Origin: Novosphingobium sp.
Lineage (GTDB): Bacteria > Pseudomonadota > Alphaproteobacteria > Sphingomonadales > Sphingomonadaceae
Reading direction: 5' to 3'
NCBI GenBank assembly: GCA_020853995.1
Contig: JADYXV010000319.1
Coordinates: forward strand, 1-7,626
DNA: 7,626 nt
In this document: one piece after another, positions 1 through 6,789 of the stretch
How positions within the stretch are numbered: position 1 is the first letter of the stretch
Layout of the letters: every line of letters begins with the position of its first letter
The notes under the pieces: model-generated
Database searches by the model: none
What the model was told of the DNA's origin: nothing
Seen by the model: the letters and a program-made list of their open reading frames with translations, nothing else
Program-made: the position numbers and the translations under genes

Positions 1-2
1 CG

Positions 3-29
3 GCCGACCCGGACACTTTCGACAAGTAA
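3..29 (+). CDS. Possible C-terminal tail of an upstream gene (partial)
   Basis: The frame beginning at base 3 reads ADPDTFDK and ends in TAA at 27-29, two bases before the A-run of a strong terminator. A stop codon directly followed by a terminator is what the end of a plus-strand gene looks like, so the rest of the gene would lie to the left of the window. Eight residues are too few to name a family, and the open frame could be chance. Confidence 0.35.
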   Translation, partial: ADPDTFDK

Positions 30-30
30 C

Positions 31-70
31 AAAAAAGGCGGGTCCGGTTTGTCCGAACCCGCCTTTTTTT
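31..70. terminator. Bidirectional rho-independent terminator
   Basis: Six A's (31-36) precede GGCGGGT (37-43), which pairs with ACCCGCC (57-63). One C-A mismatch follows, then an inner CGG/CCG pairing around a short T-rich loop, and the right arm runs into seven T's (64-70). Because the left arm begins with an A-run, the minus-strand transcript also gets a U-run. The hairpin can therefore stop the plus-strand gene ending at 29 and the minus-strand amt gene ending at 92. Confidence 0.9.
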
Positions 71-91
71 GTGCCTCTCTGGGCAAATCGG

Positions 92-1417
92 TCAATCAAA
101 TTCCCAAGCACGTTCACCGTGGCTGGTAATGTCGAGGCCTTCACGCTCTTCGTCTTCGGTCACGCGCATCGGGATGACCATCGAGACCATCAGCGCGCAC
201 ATGACGGTCGCAAAAGCGCTCCACAAGGCGACGATTCCGACACCGGCAAACTGGGCGATCAACTGTCGCGTCATGTCCATGCCTTCGGCATAGCCGGTGC
301 CGCCGAATGATGGCGAGATGAACACCGCAAGCAGGACCGATCCGATCATGCCGCCAACGCCATGTACGGCGAAAACATCAAGCGAATCATCAATCTGTAG
401 GCGTTGCTTGACCAGTTGGATCATCGGGTAACAGACCAGCGCCGCCAGCGCGCCAAGTACCATCGCAGCACCCGGAGCGATAAATCCCGCAGCAGGGGTT
501 ACTGTGGCAAGGCCAGCGATGGCGCCCGTAGCAAAGCCAACCGAGGTGGGTTTGCCGACCGCGAACTTTTCAATGATCAGCCAGACCAGCGCAGCAACGC
601 ATGCCGCAGCGTGCGTGTTGATGATGGCAGATGCTGCGTCATCGTTGGCAGCAAGGGCCGAACCGCCGTTGAAACCGAACCAGCCTACCCATAGAAGCGC
701 CGCGCCGGCCATCGTTAACGACGGGCTGTGCGGCAACATCAGCGTCTTGGGAAAGCCCGCGCGTTTGCCGAGGAGCAAGGCGACAACCAGCGCCGAGATC
801 CCCGCCGTGGTGTGCACAACAATGCCGCCTGCGAAATCAAGCGTTCCGAACTTTGACGAAAGCCAGCCGCCGCCCCAGACCCAATGGGCCGAGGGCGCAT
901 AGACAATCAGGCCCCATAACGCGCAAAAGCCGATGACCCAGCCAAAACGCGCGCGATCAACCCAGGCGCCAACCATCAGCGCAGGTGTGATCAGGGCAAA
1001 ACACATCTGGTAAAGGGCAAAGGCGCTTTCTGGAATGGCGGTATTTGCGCGCATATTGCCAAGATTGAGCAGCATCCACGCATTGCCGCTGCCGATCCAG
1101 CCGCCACTGACATCACCAAAGGCGAGCGTATAGCCGACCATGATCCACAGGATCGAGGCGACAGCAGCAATGGCACCAACCTGGACCAGCACGGCAAGGA
1201 AGCCCTTGGCGCGGACCAGGCCGCCATAGAAAAGCGTGAGGCCCGGCATCGCCATCAGCAGGACAAAGGCGGATGAGACAAGAATCCATGCAGTGTCACC
1301 CGTATCGGCAACATCTTCGACGCTCATCGCGGCGCTTTGGGCATCAACTTGTGCATAAGCCATCGCAGGCACAAGGATTGCGGCAGCGGCCATTGCGCCG
1401 GCCAACATCTTTCGCAT
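92..1417 (-). CDS. amt: Ammonium transporter, Amt/AmtB family
   Basis: Inner-membrane ammonium channel of the Amt/MEP/Rh family; the family forms trimers that conduct ammonia after recruiting ammonium. With the ATG at 1415-1417 the product is 441 residues. It begins with a cleavable signal peptide (MRKML start, hydrophobic Ala-rich core, probable cleavage after AYA at residue 22), as in E. coli AmtB. The family's conserved sites are present: a DTAW segment followed by PGLTLFYGGLVRAK, the pore Phe in FALITPAL (F140), W181 in HWVWGGGW, D194 in the DFAGG signature, the twin pore histidines H202 (VVH) and H352 (VHGVGG), and S253 in GFNGGS. The C-terminal cytoplasmic tail keeps the GLD...HGE pattern that contacts PII proteins. 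A TTG three bases upstream (1420) is also open, but GGGGGAGA at 1432-1425 sits 7 nt from the ATG and only 4 nt from the TTG. No glnK is adjacent on the upstream side. Confidence 0.96.
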   Translation of the reverse strand: MRKMLAGAMAAAAILVPAMAYAQVDAQSAAMSVEDVADTGDTAWILVSSAFVLLMAMPGLTLFYGGLVRAKGFLAVLVQVGAIAAVASILWIMVGYTLAFGDVSGGWIGSGNAWMLLNLGNMRANTAIPESAFALYQMCFALITPALMVGAWVDRARFGWVIGFCALWGLIVYAPSAHWVWGGGWLSSKFGTLDFAGGIVVHTTAGISALVVALLLGKRAGFPKTLMLPHSPSLTMAGAALLWVGWFGFNGGSALAANDDAASAIINTHAAACVAALVWLIIEKFAVGKPTSVGFATGAIAGLATVTPAAGFIAPGAAMVLGALAALVCYPMIQLVKQRLQIDDSLDVFAVHGVGGMIGSVLLAVFISPSFGGTGYAEGMDMTRQLIAQFAGVGIVALWSAFATVMCALMVSMVIPMRVTEDEEREGLDITSHGERAWEFD

Positions 1418-1544
1418 CAAAAAATCTCCCCCACACGCAAGGGTAAACCTGCGCCAGACCTCTCATCTGCGGCTTTATGGCAATATTACTGGTTCGCACA
1501 AGCGCGGTCGCGGTTGATTATTGTGCCAAACAGGGGCCGGCTTC
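1418..1544 (-). promoter_or_regulatory. Upstream region of amt, probable promoter
   Basis: This 127-bp spacer separates amt from the end of the 2-hydroxyacid dehydrogenase gene and should hold the amt promoter unless the two genes are co-transcribed. On the minus strand there is TAATAT at 1488-1483, and TTGTGC (1501-1496) lies 16 nt from CATAAA (1479-1474); both are weak sigma-70-like matches. A TGGCAC at 1527-1522 resembles a sigma-54 -24 element but no GC-type -12 element follows at the right spacing. No NtrC-like inverted repeat and no clear terminator for the upstream gene are visible. Confidence 0.3.
1425..1432 (-). promoter_or_regulatory. Ribosome binding site of amt
   Basis: On the minus strand GGGGGAGA is followed by seven bases and then the ATG at 1417. 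This purine-rich site is the best Shine-Dalgarno match upstream of amt. Its spacing favours the ATG over the overlapping TTG at 1420. Confidence 0.6.
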
Positions 1545-2564
1545 TTAAACCAGACCGTCCAGCACTTGATCTGGCGGGCGGTGGCCATCTGCCCAGACAC
1601 GGACGTTGGCGATGACTTTATCGCCCGATGCCCGGCGTCCTTCAAATGTCGCGCTGCCCATGCGTGGCAGTATGGCGACGTTGTGATGGGCGGTAAGGCG
1701 AGGATCAACCTTTGGTTCGTGTTCGAAAACATCAAGGCCAGCGCCGCCAATGCGTCCGTCGACGAGCGCGGCGATCAGGGCTTCTTCCTCAATCAACTGG
1801 CCGCGCGCGGTGTTTACCAGATAGGCTTCCGGTTTCATCAGAGCGATACGGCGCGCATCGATGATGTGGTGCGTTTCCGGTGTGGCGGGGCAGTGCAGGG
1901 TAAGAATGTCGGATTGCGCCACCAGTTTGTCGAGGTCCGGTTCGAACTGTGCGCCAAACATGCTTTCTTGCGCTTGGGGCAGGCGGTGGCGACTGTGGTA
2001 AATCACGTTGAGGCCGAAAGCGCGGGCACGCCATGCAACGGCTTGCCCGATGCGGCCCATGCCAAGGATGCCCAGTGTTTTGCCTGAAAGGCGATGGCCA
2101 AGCATGGTGGACGGTGCCCAGCCTTCCCATTTGCCTGCGCGCAAGATGCGACCACAGTAATTCAGGCGGCGCGTTACCGAGATTATCAGCGCAATCGCCA
2201 TGTCAGCCGTGTCATCGGTGAAAACGCCGGGCGTGTTGGTGACGATAATCTTGCGCGCACGGGCAGCGCCCAGCGCAATGTGATCCGTTCCGGCCCCGAA
2301 ATTGGCGATGAGGCCAAGTTGCGGCCCAGCCTGTGCGATCAGATCTGCGTCAATCACGTCGGTTACGGTTGGGACAAGGACATGAGCGGTCTGCATCGCT
2401 GCGACCAGTGCATCGCGCGACATCGGTCGATCATCGGTGCTGAGCGTAACGTCAAACAATTCGCGCATGCGCGCTTCTGTTTCAGGCAAAAGCTTGCGCG
2501 TTACGGTTACGCGGGGGCTGCCTTCGACGCGGCGCGTGGGGCGATAGTCGGCTGAGCTGGTCAT
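1545..2564 (-). CDS. D-isomer-specific 2-hydroxyacid dehydrogenase with His-to-Arg at the catalytic position
   Basis: Cytosolic NAD(P)-dependent oxidoreductase of the D-2-hydroxyacid dehydrogenase family, closest in style to glyoxylate/hydroxypyruvate reductases; 339 residues, a normal length. The N-terminal substrate domain includes the NFGAGTDHI loop (88-96). The Rossmann domain has GMGRIG (168-173), and the second strand ends in YHSRHR (189-194), where basic residues instead of an acidic one suggest NADPH preference. The catalytic Arg is R254 (NTARG) and the Glu is E283 (EHEP). The third catalytic residue, normally His in an LPHxGSAT motif, is Arg here: LPRMGSAT, R301, codon CGC at 1664-1662. 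The reading frame and motifs on both sides are intact, so either activity is altered or a base is wrong. The ATG at 2564 has no strong Shine-Dalgarno but fits the usual short leader before the first beta strand. The true substrate cannot be told from sequence. Confidence 0.92.
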   Translation of the reverse strand: MTSSADYRPTRRVEGSPRVTVTRKLLPETEARMRELFDVTLSTDDRPMSRDALVAAMQTAHVLVPTVTDVIDADLIAQAGPQLGLIANFGAGTDHIALGAARARKIIVTNTPGVFTDDTADMAIALIISVTRRLNYCGRILRAGKWEGWAPSTMLGHRLSGKTLGILGMGRIGQAVAWRARAFGLNVIYHSRHRLPQAQESMFGAQFEPDLDKLVAQSDILTLHCPATPETHHIIDARRIALMKPEAYLVNTARGQLIEEEALIAALVDGRIGGAGLDVFEHEPKVDPRLTAHHNVAILPRMGSATFEGRRASGDKVIANVRVWADGHRPPDQVLDGLV

Positions 2565-2694
2565 AATGGTTCGAAGCTAGGCCCTGGCAGGGGACGTGGT
2601 CAAGCGTCGGAACACATTGTCGTCGTGGACATCCTTGGGCATAGTACGGGTCTTGGGTGTTGCCCTTGGCTGATAATTTTGCGACGGCAGTGAC
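2565..2694. promoter_or_regulatory. Divergent intergenic region between 2-hydroxyacid dehydrogenase and SH3 protein genes
   Basis: This 130-bp spacer lies between two genes transcribed away from each other, so promoters for both must lie in or near it. A TGATAATTTT stretch at 2671-2680 is the best -10-like element for the plus-strand gene, but I see no convincing -35 at standard spacing. Short self-complementary pieces (CCCTGGCAGGG at 2582-2592; GGGCA at 2637-2641 with TGCCC at 2660-2664) are too small to call operators. There is no ORF or RNA gene. Confidence 0.35.
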
Positions 2695-3189
2695 ATGATC
2701 GTAAACCTTGCGCTTCGAACTTCTGCCGCCTTAGCCGCAGGTGCGGCGCTGCTTTTTGCAATTGCCCAGCCGGTTATGGCGCAAACCAGCAGTGGCGATG
2801 AAGCTTATTGGGTTTCCACCAGCAAGGCCAAAGCGAACATGCGCGTCGGCCCCGGGCGCGATTACCGAATAAGCTGGACCTATGTCCGCAAGGGCGTTCC
2901 GCTGAAAGTACTGCGCGTCATGGGCGGATGGCGTCTGGTTGAAGATAAGGACGGTTCACGCGGATGGATCCTCCAGCAATTCCTGAACCGTGAACGGGCA
3001 GGCATTGTTACTGGCAGCATATCGGAAATGCGTGCCAACAAGGATGGAAGCGGCAGCCTGCTGTGGCGTGTGGAACCCGGCGTCATTGGTAAGCTGGGCG
3101 AATGCGAAGCGCAGTGGTGCGCTTTTGAAATCGAAGGGCGCAAAGGATTCATTCGCGCCGATAACGTTTGGGGCGCACAACAGCCCTGA
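2695..3189 (+). CDS. Exported bacterial SH3-domain protein (COG3807-like)
   Basis: A 164-residue secreted protein with a signal peptide (hydrophobic residues 12-25, probable cleavage after VMA at residue 29), so the mature protein should sit in the periplasm. The first bacterial SH3-like repeat spans about 40-98 and carries the hallmark NMRVGPG (48-54), GGWRLVE (77-83) and GWI (90-92). A second, more divergent repeat spans about 103-160, with PGVIG (128-132), W141-C142 and a terminal VWG. Two cysteines, C137 and C142, are close enough to form a disulfide and, as I recall, the WC pair is typical of this family. Such domains usually bind peptidoglycan or other envelope ligands, but the role of this protein is not known from sequence. 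It stands alone: divergent from the dehydrogenase gene and convergent with the thiolase gene. The ATG at 2695 has only a weak upstream ribosome site, but the signal peptide begins there and no better start exists. Confidence 0.88.
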   Translation: MIVNLALRTSAALAAGAALLFAIAQPVMAQTSSGDEAYWVSTSKAKANMRVGPGRDYRISWTYVRKGVPLKVLRVMGGWRLVEDKDGSRGWILQQFLNRERAGIVTGSISEMRANKDGSGSLLWRVEPGVIGKLGECEAQWCAFEIEGRKGFIRADNVWGAQQP

Positions 3190-3210
3190 ATCATAACACT
3201 ATGGATAAAG

Positions 3211-3236
3211 TGCCCCCAGCCCGATGGCCGGGGGCA
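3211..3236. terminator. GC-rich hairpin between convergent genes, probable bidirectional terminator
   Basis: TGCCCCC (3211-3217) pairs perfectly with GGGGGCA (3230-3236), and an inner GCC/GGC pair encloses a CGAT loop with one A-C mismatch. It lies 21 bases after the SH3 gene's stop and 7 bases past the thiolase stop, the expected place for a shared terminator. There is no clean U-run on either side: TGAAAAG follows on the plus strand, and CTTTATCC follows on the minus strand. Intrinsic termination may be inefficient, or Rho may be needed. Confidence 0.65.
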
Positions 3237-3243
3237 TGAAAAG

Positions 3244-4440
3244 TCAGAGGATTTCGACGGCAAGCGCCGTAGCCTCACCACCACCGATGCACAGGCTTGC
3301 AACACCCTTCTTCAACCCATGCTTTTTAAGCGCGGCAATCAGCGTTGTAACAATGCGCGTGCCCGAAGCGCCGATCGGATGGCCGAGCGCAGTGGCTCCG
3401 CCATTGACGTTGATCTTGGCGTGATCGATGCCGAGATCGTGCATGGCAAACATGGCGACGCAGGCGAAGGCTTCGTTCACTTCGAACAGATCGACATCGG
3501 CGATGGACCAGCCCGCTTTTTCCAGAACCTTGTTGATCGCGCCGACGGGAGCGACGGTGAAATCCTTAGGTTCTTGGGCATGTCCGGCAAGTGCCACAAT
3601 CTTGGCCACCGGAGTGAGACCGGCGGCGGTGGCAACGCTGGCGCGCGTGAGTGTAACTGCGGCCGCACCGTCCGAGATGGATGACGAAGTTGCCGCAGTG
3701 ATTGTGCCGTCTTTGGCAAAAGCGGCCTTGAGCGATGGAATCTTGTCAGGGCGACCTTTGCCGGGAGCCTCGTCAGTGGACACGACAGTTTCACCGGCGC
3801 GGCTTTTGACCGTGACAGGTGCGATTTCATCGGCGAAGCTGCCATCGGCTACCGCAGTTTGCGCACGGCGCAGCGATTCAATTGCGTAGGCATCCTGCTG
3901 TTCGCGGGTCAATTGGTAGGCATCGGCAGTATCCTGCGCGAAAGTGCCCATCGCCCGTCCGGCGTCATAGGCGTCTTCAAGACCATCAAGAAACATGTGG
4001 TCATAGGCCGTATCATGGCCGATGCGGGCACCGGACCGGTGCTTTTTCAGCAAGTAGGGCGCATTGGTCATGCTTTCCATACCGCCTGCTACAACCAGAT
4101 CGACGCTGCCAGATGCAAGCGCTTCGGCACCCATGATGATGGTTTGCATGCCCGAGCCGCAGACTTTGTTAACAGTGGTTGCCTGAACCGACTTTGGCAG
4201 ACCGGCCTTGATCGCGGCCTGACGGGCAGGGGCCTGGCCAAGTCCGGCAGGCAGCACGCAGCCCATGTAAATACGGTCAATGGCATCCGGCGTAACGCCC
4301 GCACGTTCAACCGCGGCTTTGACCGCTGTGGCACCAAGGTCAGTGGCGGAAACATCGGCAAGCGAACCTTGCATCGCGCCCATCGGCGTGCGTGCATAGG
4401 AAAGGATGACCACAGGGTCTGCGGATGAGAATTGTGCCAT
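3244..4440 (-). CDS. Acetyl-CoA C-acetyltransferase (thiolase, type II)
   Basis: Cytosolic thiolase of 398 residues, the usual length for biosynthetic-type acetoacetyl-CoA thiolases (AtoB/PhaA/ACAT class). It condenses two acetyl-CoA to acetoacetyl-CoA or runs the reverse cleavage. The nucleophilic cysteine is C94 in NKVCGSGMQ. The NEAF motif is at 322-325, the catalytic His is H354 in GHPIGASG, and the second active-site Cys is C384 in the SLCIGGGEATA segment. The C-terminal half (ITAATSSSISDGAAAV, then a DFTVAPVGAI stretch) is closer to the ACAT1-like group than to FadA-type degradative thiolases. No phaB, fadB or atoDA is adjacent in the window, so a role in polyhydroxybutyrate synthesis, fatty-acid turnover or acetoacetate use cannot be separated. 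The start at 4440 has a weak AAGGG about 10 bases upstream. It is transcribed divergently from the prepilin peptidase gene. Confidence 0.94.
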   Translation of the reverse strand: MAQFSSADPVVILSYARTPMGAMQGSLADVSATDLGATAVKAAVERAGVTPDAIDRIYMGCVLPAGLGQAPARQAAIKAGLPKSVQATTVNKVCGSGMQTIIMGAEALASGSVDLVVAGGMESMTNAPYLLKKHRSGARIGHDTAYDHMFLDGLEDAYDAGRAMGTFAQDTADAYQLTREQQDAYAIESLRRAQTAVADGSFADEIAPVTVKSRAGETVVSTDEAPGKGRPDKIPSLKAAFAKDGTITAATSSSISDGAAAVTLTRASVATAAGLTPVAKIVALAGHAQEPKDFTVAPVGAINKVLEKAGWSIADVDLFEVNEAFACVAMFAMHDLGIDHAKINVNGGATALGHPIGASGTRIVTTLIAALKKHGLKKGVASLCIGGGEATALAVEIL

Positions 4441-4545
4441 GGATTGACGGCCCTTGTTGATTACGTGCTTGAATGCACCGGAAGTTCGCTATCATTGTAG
4501 TGTTGCAGACCTGCGAAAGCAAATGCGCAAGGCGCGGAGGGGCGG
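4441..4545. promoter_or_regulatory. Divergent promoter region, thiolase / prepilin peptidase
   Basis: This 105-bp spacer separates divergent genes. On the plus strand TTGAAT (4469-4474) and TATCAT (4490-4495) resemble -35 and -10 boxes, but the 15-bp spacing is short. If used, the transcript would start near 4502, about 45 bases before the peptidase ATG. The GGAGG at 4536-4540 is a good ribosome site five bases from that ATG. No clear promoter for the thiolase was recognised. Confidence 0.35.
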
Positions 4546-5331
4546 ATGTATCAGGTGATGACCATGACGCTGCCCTGGGGCATTGCGTTGGCCGCAGCGG
4601 CCGTGCTGGGGGCAATTATCGGCAGTTTTCTTGGGGCTGTGCTGGTCCGCTTGCCCGAAGGCCGGTCCGTGGTGCGGGGGCGTTCTGCATGTGACGGCTG
4701 CGGCAAGGCGTTGACTGTGGCCGAACTGGTGCCGGTTCTGTCATGGGCAATCCAGCGGGGCAAATGCAGGACGTGCGGTGTATCGATTGGTGGCGGGCAA
4801 TTGGCTTGCGAACTGGGCGGTGCGGCGATCGGTATTGGCGCGCTGTTGTGGGCGCGCACCGATCTGGCCCTGGCGGCCATGATGCTGGGTTGGCAATTGC
4901 TGCTGCTGGGGTTGCTGGATTTGCGCCATTTGTGGCTGCCGCGCGTTCTGGTTGTCTGGTTGGCGATCAGCGGTTTTATTGTCGTTATCGCGCGGGCGAT
5001 TTCCGAAGGCACGCTTGATCCGTTGCTGGTTTCATCAAGCGGTGGAGCGCTGGGGTATCTGCTGTTCTGGGGGATTGCGCGTTTCTATCTCAAGGCGCGC
5101 GGGCGGGAAGGTATGGGTTCGGGCGACCCTCCGCTGATGGGTGCCATCGGCGTGTGGGTGGGGCCACTGGGCGTGGTCGAGGTGATGCTGGGTGCAAGCA
5201 TCGTCGGCATTCTCGCAGCTATTGTCATGCTTGTAAGCAAGCGTAGTATCGCGGCCGATACGGCCCTGCCGCTGGGAACCTGCCTTGCCGCTACGGCATG
5301 GCCGGTATTCCTGCTGCAAGGGCTGGGATAA
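4546..5331 (+). CDS. Type IV prepilin peptidase / N-methyltransferase (peptidase family A24)
   Basis: Polytopic inner-membrane aspartyl protease of the PilD/GspO type. The family cleaves the leader of type IV prepilins or type II secretion pseudopilins and methylates the new N-terminus. The product is 261 residues, within the family range. After a first membrane segment comes GSFLGAVLVRLP (26-37), then a cytoplasmic loop with two CxxC pairs (C49/C52 and C74/C77), the zinc-binding element of bifunctional peptidase-methyltransferases. The first catalytic aspartate is D125 (LLDLRHLWLP) and the second is D194 in GSGD. The residues after GSGD are PPLMG, not the common xKL; LPR also replaces LPD after the first aspartate. 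About seven further hydrophobic stretches follow the loop. GGAGG five bases upstream supports the ATG at 4546; in-frame ATGs at 4558 and 4564 are alternatives. No pilin or secretion genes are nearby. calB follows after 27 bases and is probably co-transcribed. Confidence 0.9.
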   Translation: MYQVMTMTLPWGIALAAAAVLGAIIGSFLGAVLVRLPEGRSVVRGRSACDGCGKALTVAELVPVLSWAIQRGKCRTCGVSIGGGQLACELGGAAIGIGALLWARTDLALAAMMLGWQLLLLGLLDLRHLWLPRVLVVWLAISGFIVVIARAISEGTLDPLLVSSSGGALGYLLFWGIARFYLKARGREGMGSGDPPLMGAIGVWVGPLGVVEVMLGASIVGILAAIVMLVSKRSIAADTALPLGTCLAATAWPVFLLQGLG

Positions 5332-5358
5332 GCTGATTCGGCGGGGAACCTGAAGAAT

Positions 5359-6789
5359 ATGGACGAAACCACACGCGATGCCATGACGGCAATGCTCGAA
5401 CGCCAGAAAGCGGCGTTTGTTGCGGCGCGTCCCGAACCTTTGGCCAAGCGCCATGACCGGCTGGAGCGTTGTGCGCGCATTCTTCTCGATCACGGGGATG
5501 CGCTGGCCAAGGCGATGAGCGCGGACTTTGGCCACCGCAGCCATGAACAATCGATGCTGACCGATGTCATGCCGGCGCTCAGCCTGGTACGTTATTCGCA
5601 AAAGCGGATGAAGGCGTGGTCAAAGCCTGAAAAGCGGCATGTGAACTTTCCGTTGGGGCTGCTCGGGGCCAAGGCCGAAGTCCGCTATGAACCCAAAGGC
5701 GTGATCGGCATTGTCGCGCCATGGAACTTCCCGGTCGGCCTCACGTTCGGACCGCTCGCCCAAGCCTTGGCGGCAGTTCACCGGGCGATGCTCAAGCCCA
5801 GCGAATTTACCGAGCGAACATCGCAGTTGATGGCTGAACTGTTCACCAAGGCCTTCGCTGCGGATGAAGTGGCCATAGTGCTGGGCGGGCCGCAGACCGG
5901 GCAGGATTTCTGCTCGCTGGCGTTTGACCATCTACTGTTCACAGGCGCTACCTCGATCGGAAAGCATGTGCTGCATGCCGCAGCCGACAATCTGGTGCCG
6001 GTAACGCTGGAGCTTGGCGGTAAATCACCGACGGTTCTGGGCAAGGGTGTTGATGTGGCCAAGGCAGCAGAACGCATCGCGCTGGGCAAAACAATGAATG
6101 CAGGCCAGATCTGTCTTGCGCCAGATTATCTGCTGGTGCCCGAAGTACTGGAAATGCAGACCATCGGCGCTTTACAGGCAAGCGTTGCGAAAATGTACCC
6201 CACCATGCTGGCCAATGATGATTACACTTCGGTCATCAACCGCCGCCACAGGGACCGCTTGGTGGGACTGGTCGATGATGCGGTTGCCAAAGGAGCCGAA
6301 GCGATTGTCGTCAATCCCGGCGGCGAGACGTTCGAGGGTTCAAACGGTAACAAGTTGCCCCTGACCATCCTGCGCCATGTGACCGACGACATGAAAGTGA
6401 TGCAGGACGAAATCTTCGGTCCCGTGCTCCCTGTCAAAACCTATCGCCACATCGATCAGGCGATTGACTATATCAACGCCCACGACCGACCGCTCGGGCT
6501 CTATTATTTCGGCGATGATTCCGCTGAACGCGAAGCCGTGCTGGCCCGCACGATTTCGGGCGGGGTCACGCTAAATGATGTAATTTTTCATGTCTCGGCC
6601 GACGATTTGCCGTTCGGCGGCATCGGTCCTTCAGGGATGGGCGGCTATCACGGAATCGAAGGTTTCCGCAGTTTCAGTCATGGTCGCGCGGTCTATACCC
6701 AGCCGAAAATCAACGTGGCCGGGTTGGCCGGACTGATGCCGCCTTATGGCAAGGCAGCCGCGCGCACGCTCAAGATGCAGCTGAAGTAA
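5359..6789 (+). CDS. calB: Coniferyl aldehyde dehydrogenase (CalB-type ALDH)
   Basis: NAD(P)-dependent aldehyde dehydrogenase of 476 residues, in the group that includes coniferyl aldehyde dehydrogenase. The named reaction is coniferyl aldehyde to ferulic acid in phenylpropanoid/lignin-monomer breakdown, though relatives also oxidise other aromatic and aliphatic aldehydes. Visible ALDH sites are the oxyanion Asn N123 in APWNFPV, cofactor-binding K146 in MLKPSE, FTGATSIG (194-201), the general base E218 in LELGG, the nucleophile C252 in NAGQIC, E351 in EIFGP, and the C-terminal DDLPFGGIGPSGMG (415-428). The N-terminal ADFGHRS (55-61) and the short C-terminus, without an NAD-binding extension, are typical of this subfamily. 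The ATG at 5359 follows a GGGGAA and a GAAG, neither ideally placed. The gene is 27 bases after the prepilin peptidase stop on the same strand, so shared transcription is likely without an obvious functional link. No other lignin-pathway gene is in the window, so the substrate is inferred from family resemblance only. Confidence 0.9.
   Translation: MDETTRDAMTAMLERQKAAFVAARPEPLAKRHDRLERCARILLDHGDALAKAMSADFGHRSHEQSMLTDVMPALSLVRYSQKRMKAWSKPEKRHVNFPLGLLGAKAEVRYEPKGVIGIVAPWNFPVGLTFGPLAQALAAVHRAMLKPSEFTERTSQLMAELFTKAFAADEVAIVLGGPQTGQDFCSLAFDHLLFTGATSIGKHVLHAAADNLVPVTLELGGKSPTVLGKGVDVAKAAERIALGKTMNAGQICLAPDYLLVPEVLEMQTIGALQASVAKMYPTMLANDDYTSVINRRHRDRLVGLVDDAVAKGAEAIVVNPGGETFEGSNGNKLPLTILRHVTDDMKVMQDEIFGPVLPVKTYRHIDQAIDYINAHDRPLGLYYFGDDSAEREAVLARTISGGVTLNDVIFHVSADDLPFGGIGPSGMGGYHGIEGFRSFSHGRAVYTQPKINVAGLAGLMPPYGKAAARTLKMQLK

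Noticed and set aside
1505..1530. Sigma-54-like promoter (TGGCAC on the minus strand) upstream of amt
   Set aside because: The -24-like element is there, but the required GC-containing -12 element is absent at the correct spacing (TCAAC instead of a TTGCW-like box).
1521..2087. 188-codon plus-strand open frame
   Set aside because: It lies antisense within and past the end of the 2-hydroxyacid dehydrogenase gene, whose motifs are clear; the translation has no recognisable domain and looks like a shadow of GC-rich coding sequence.
3859..4428. 189-codon plus-strand open frame
   Set aside because: It is wholly antisense to the thiolase gene, whose catalytic motifs are intact, and its translation is low in plausible protein features.
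5035..5601. 188-codon minus-strand open frame spanning the prepilin peptidase/calB junction
   Set aside because: It is antisense to two well-supported genes and shows a His/Arg-rich shadow composition with no ribosome site or domain.
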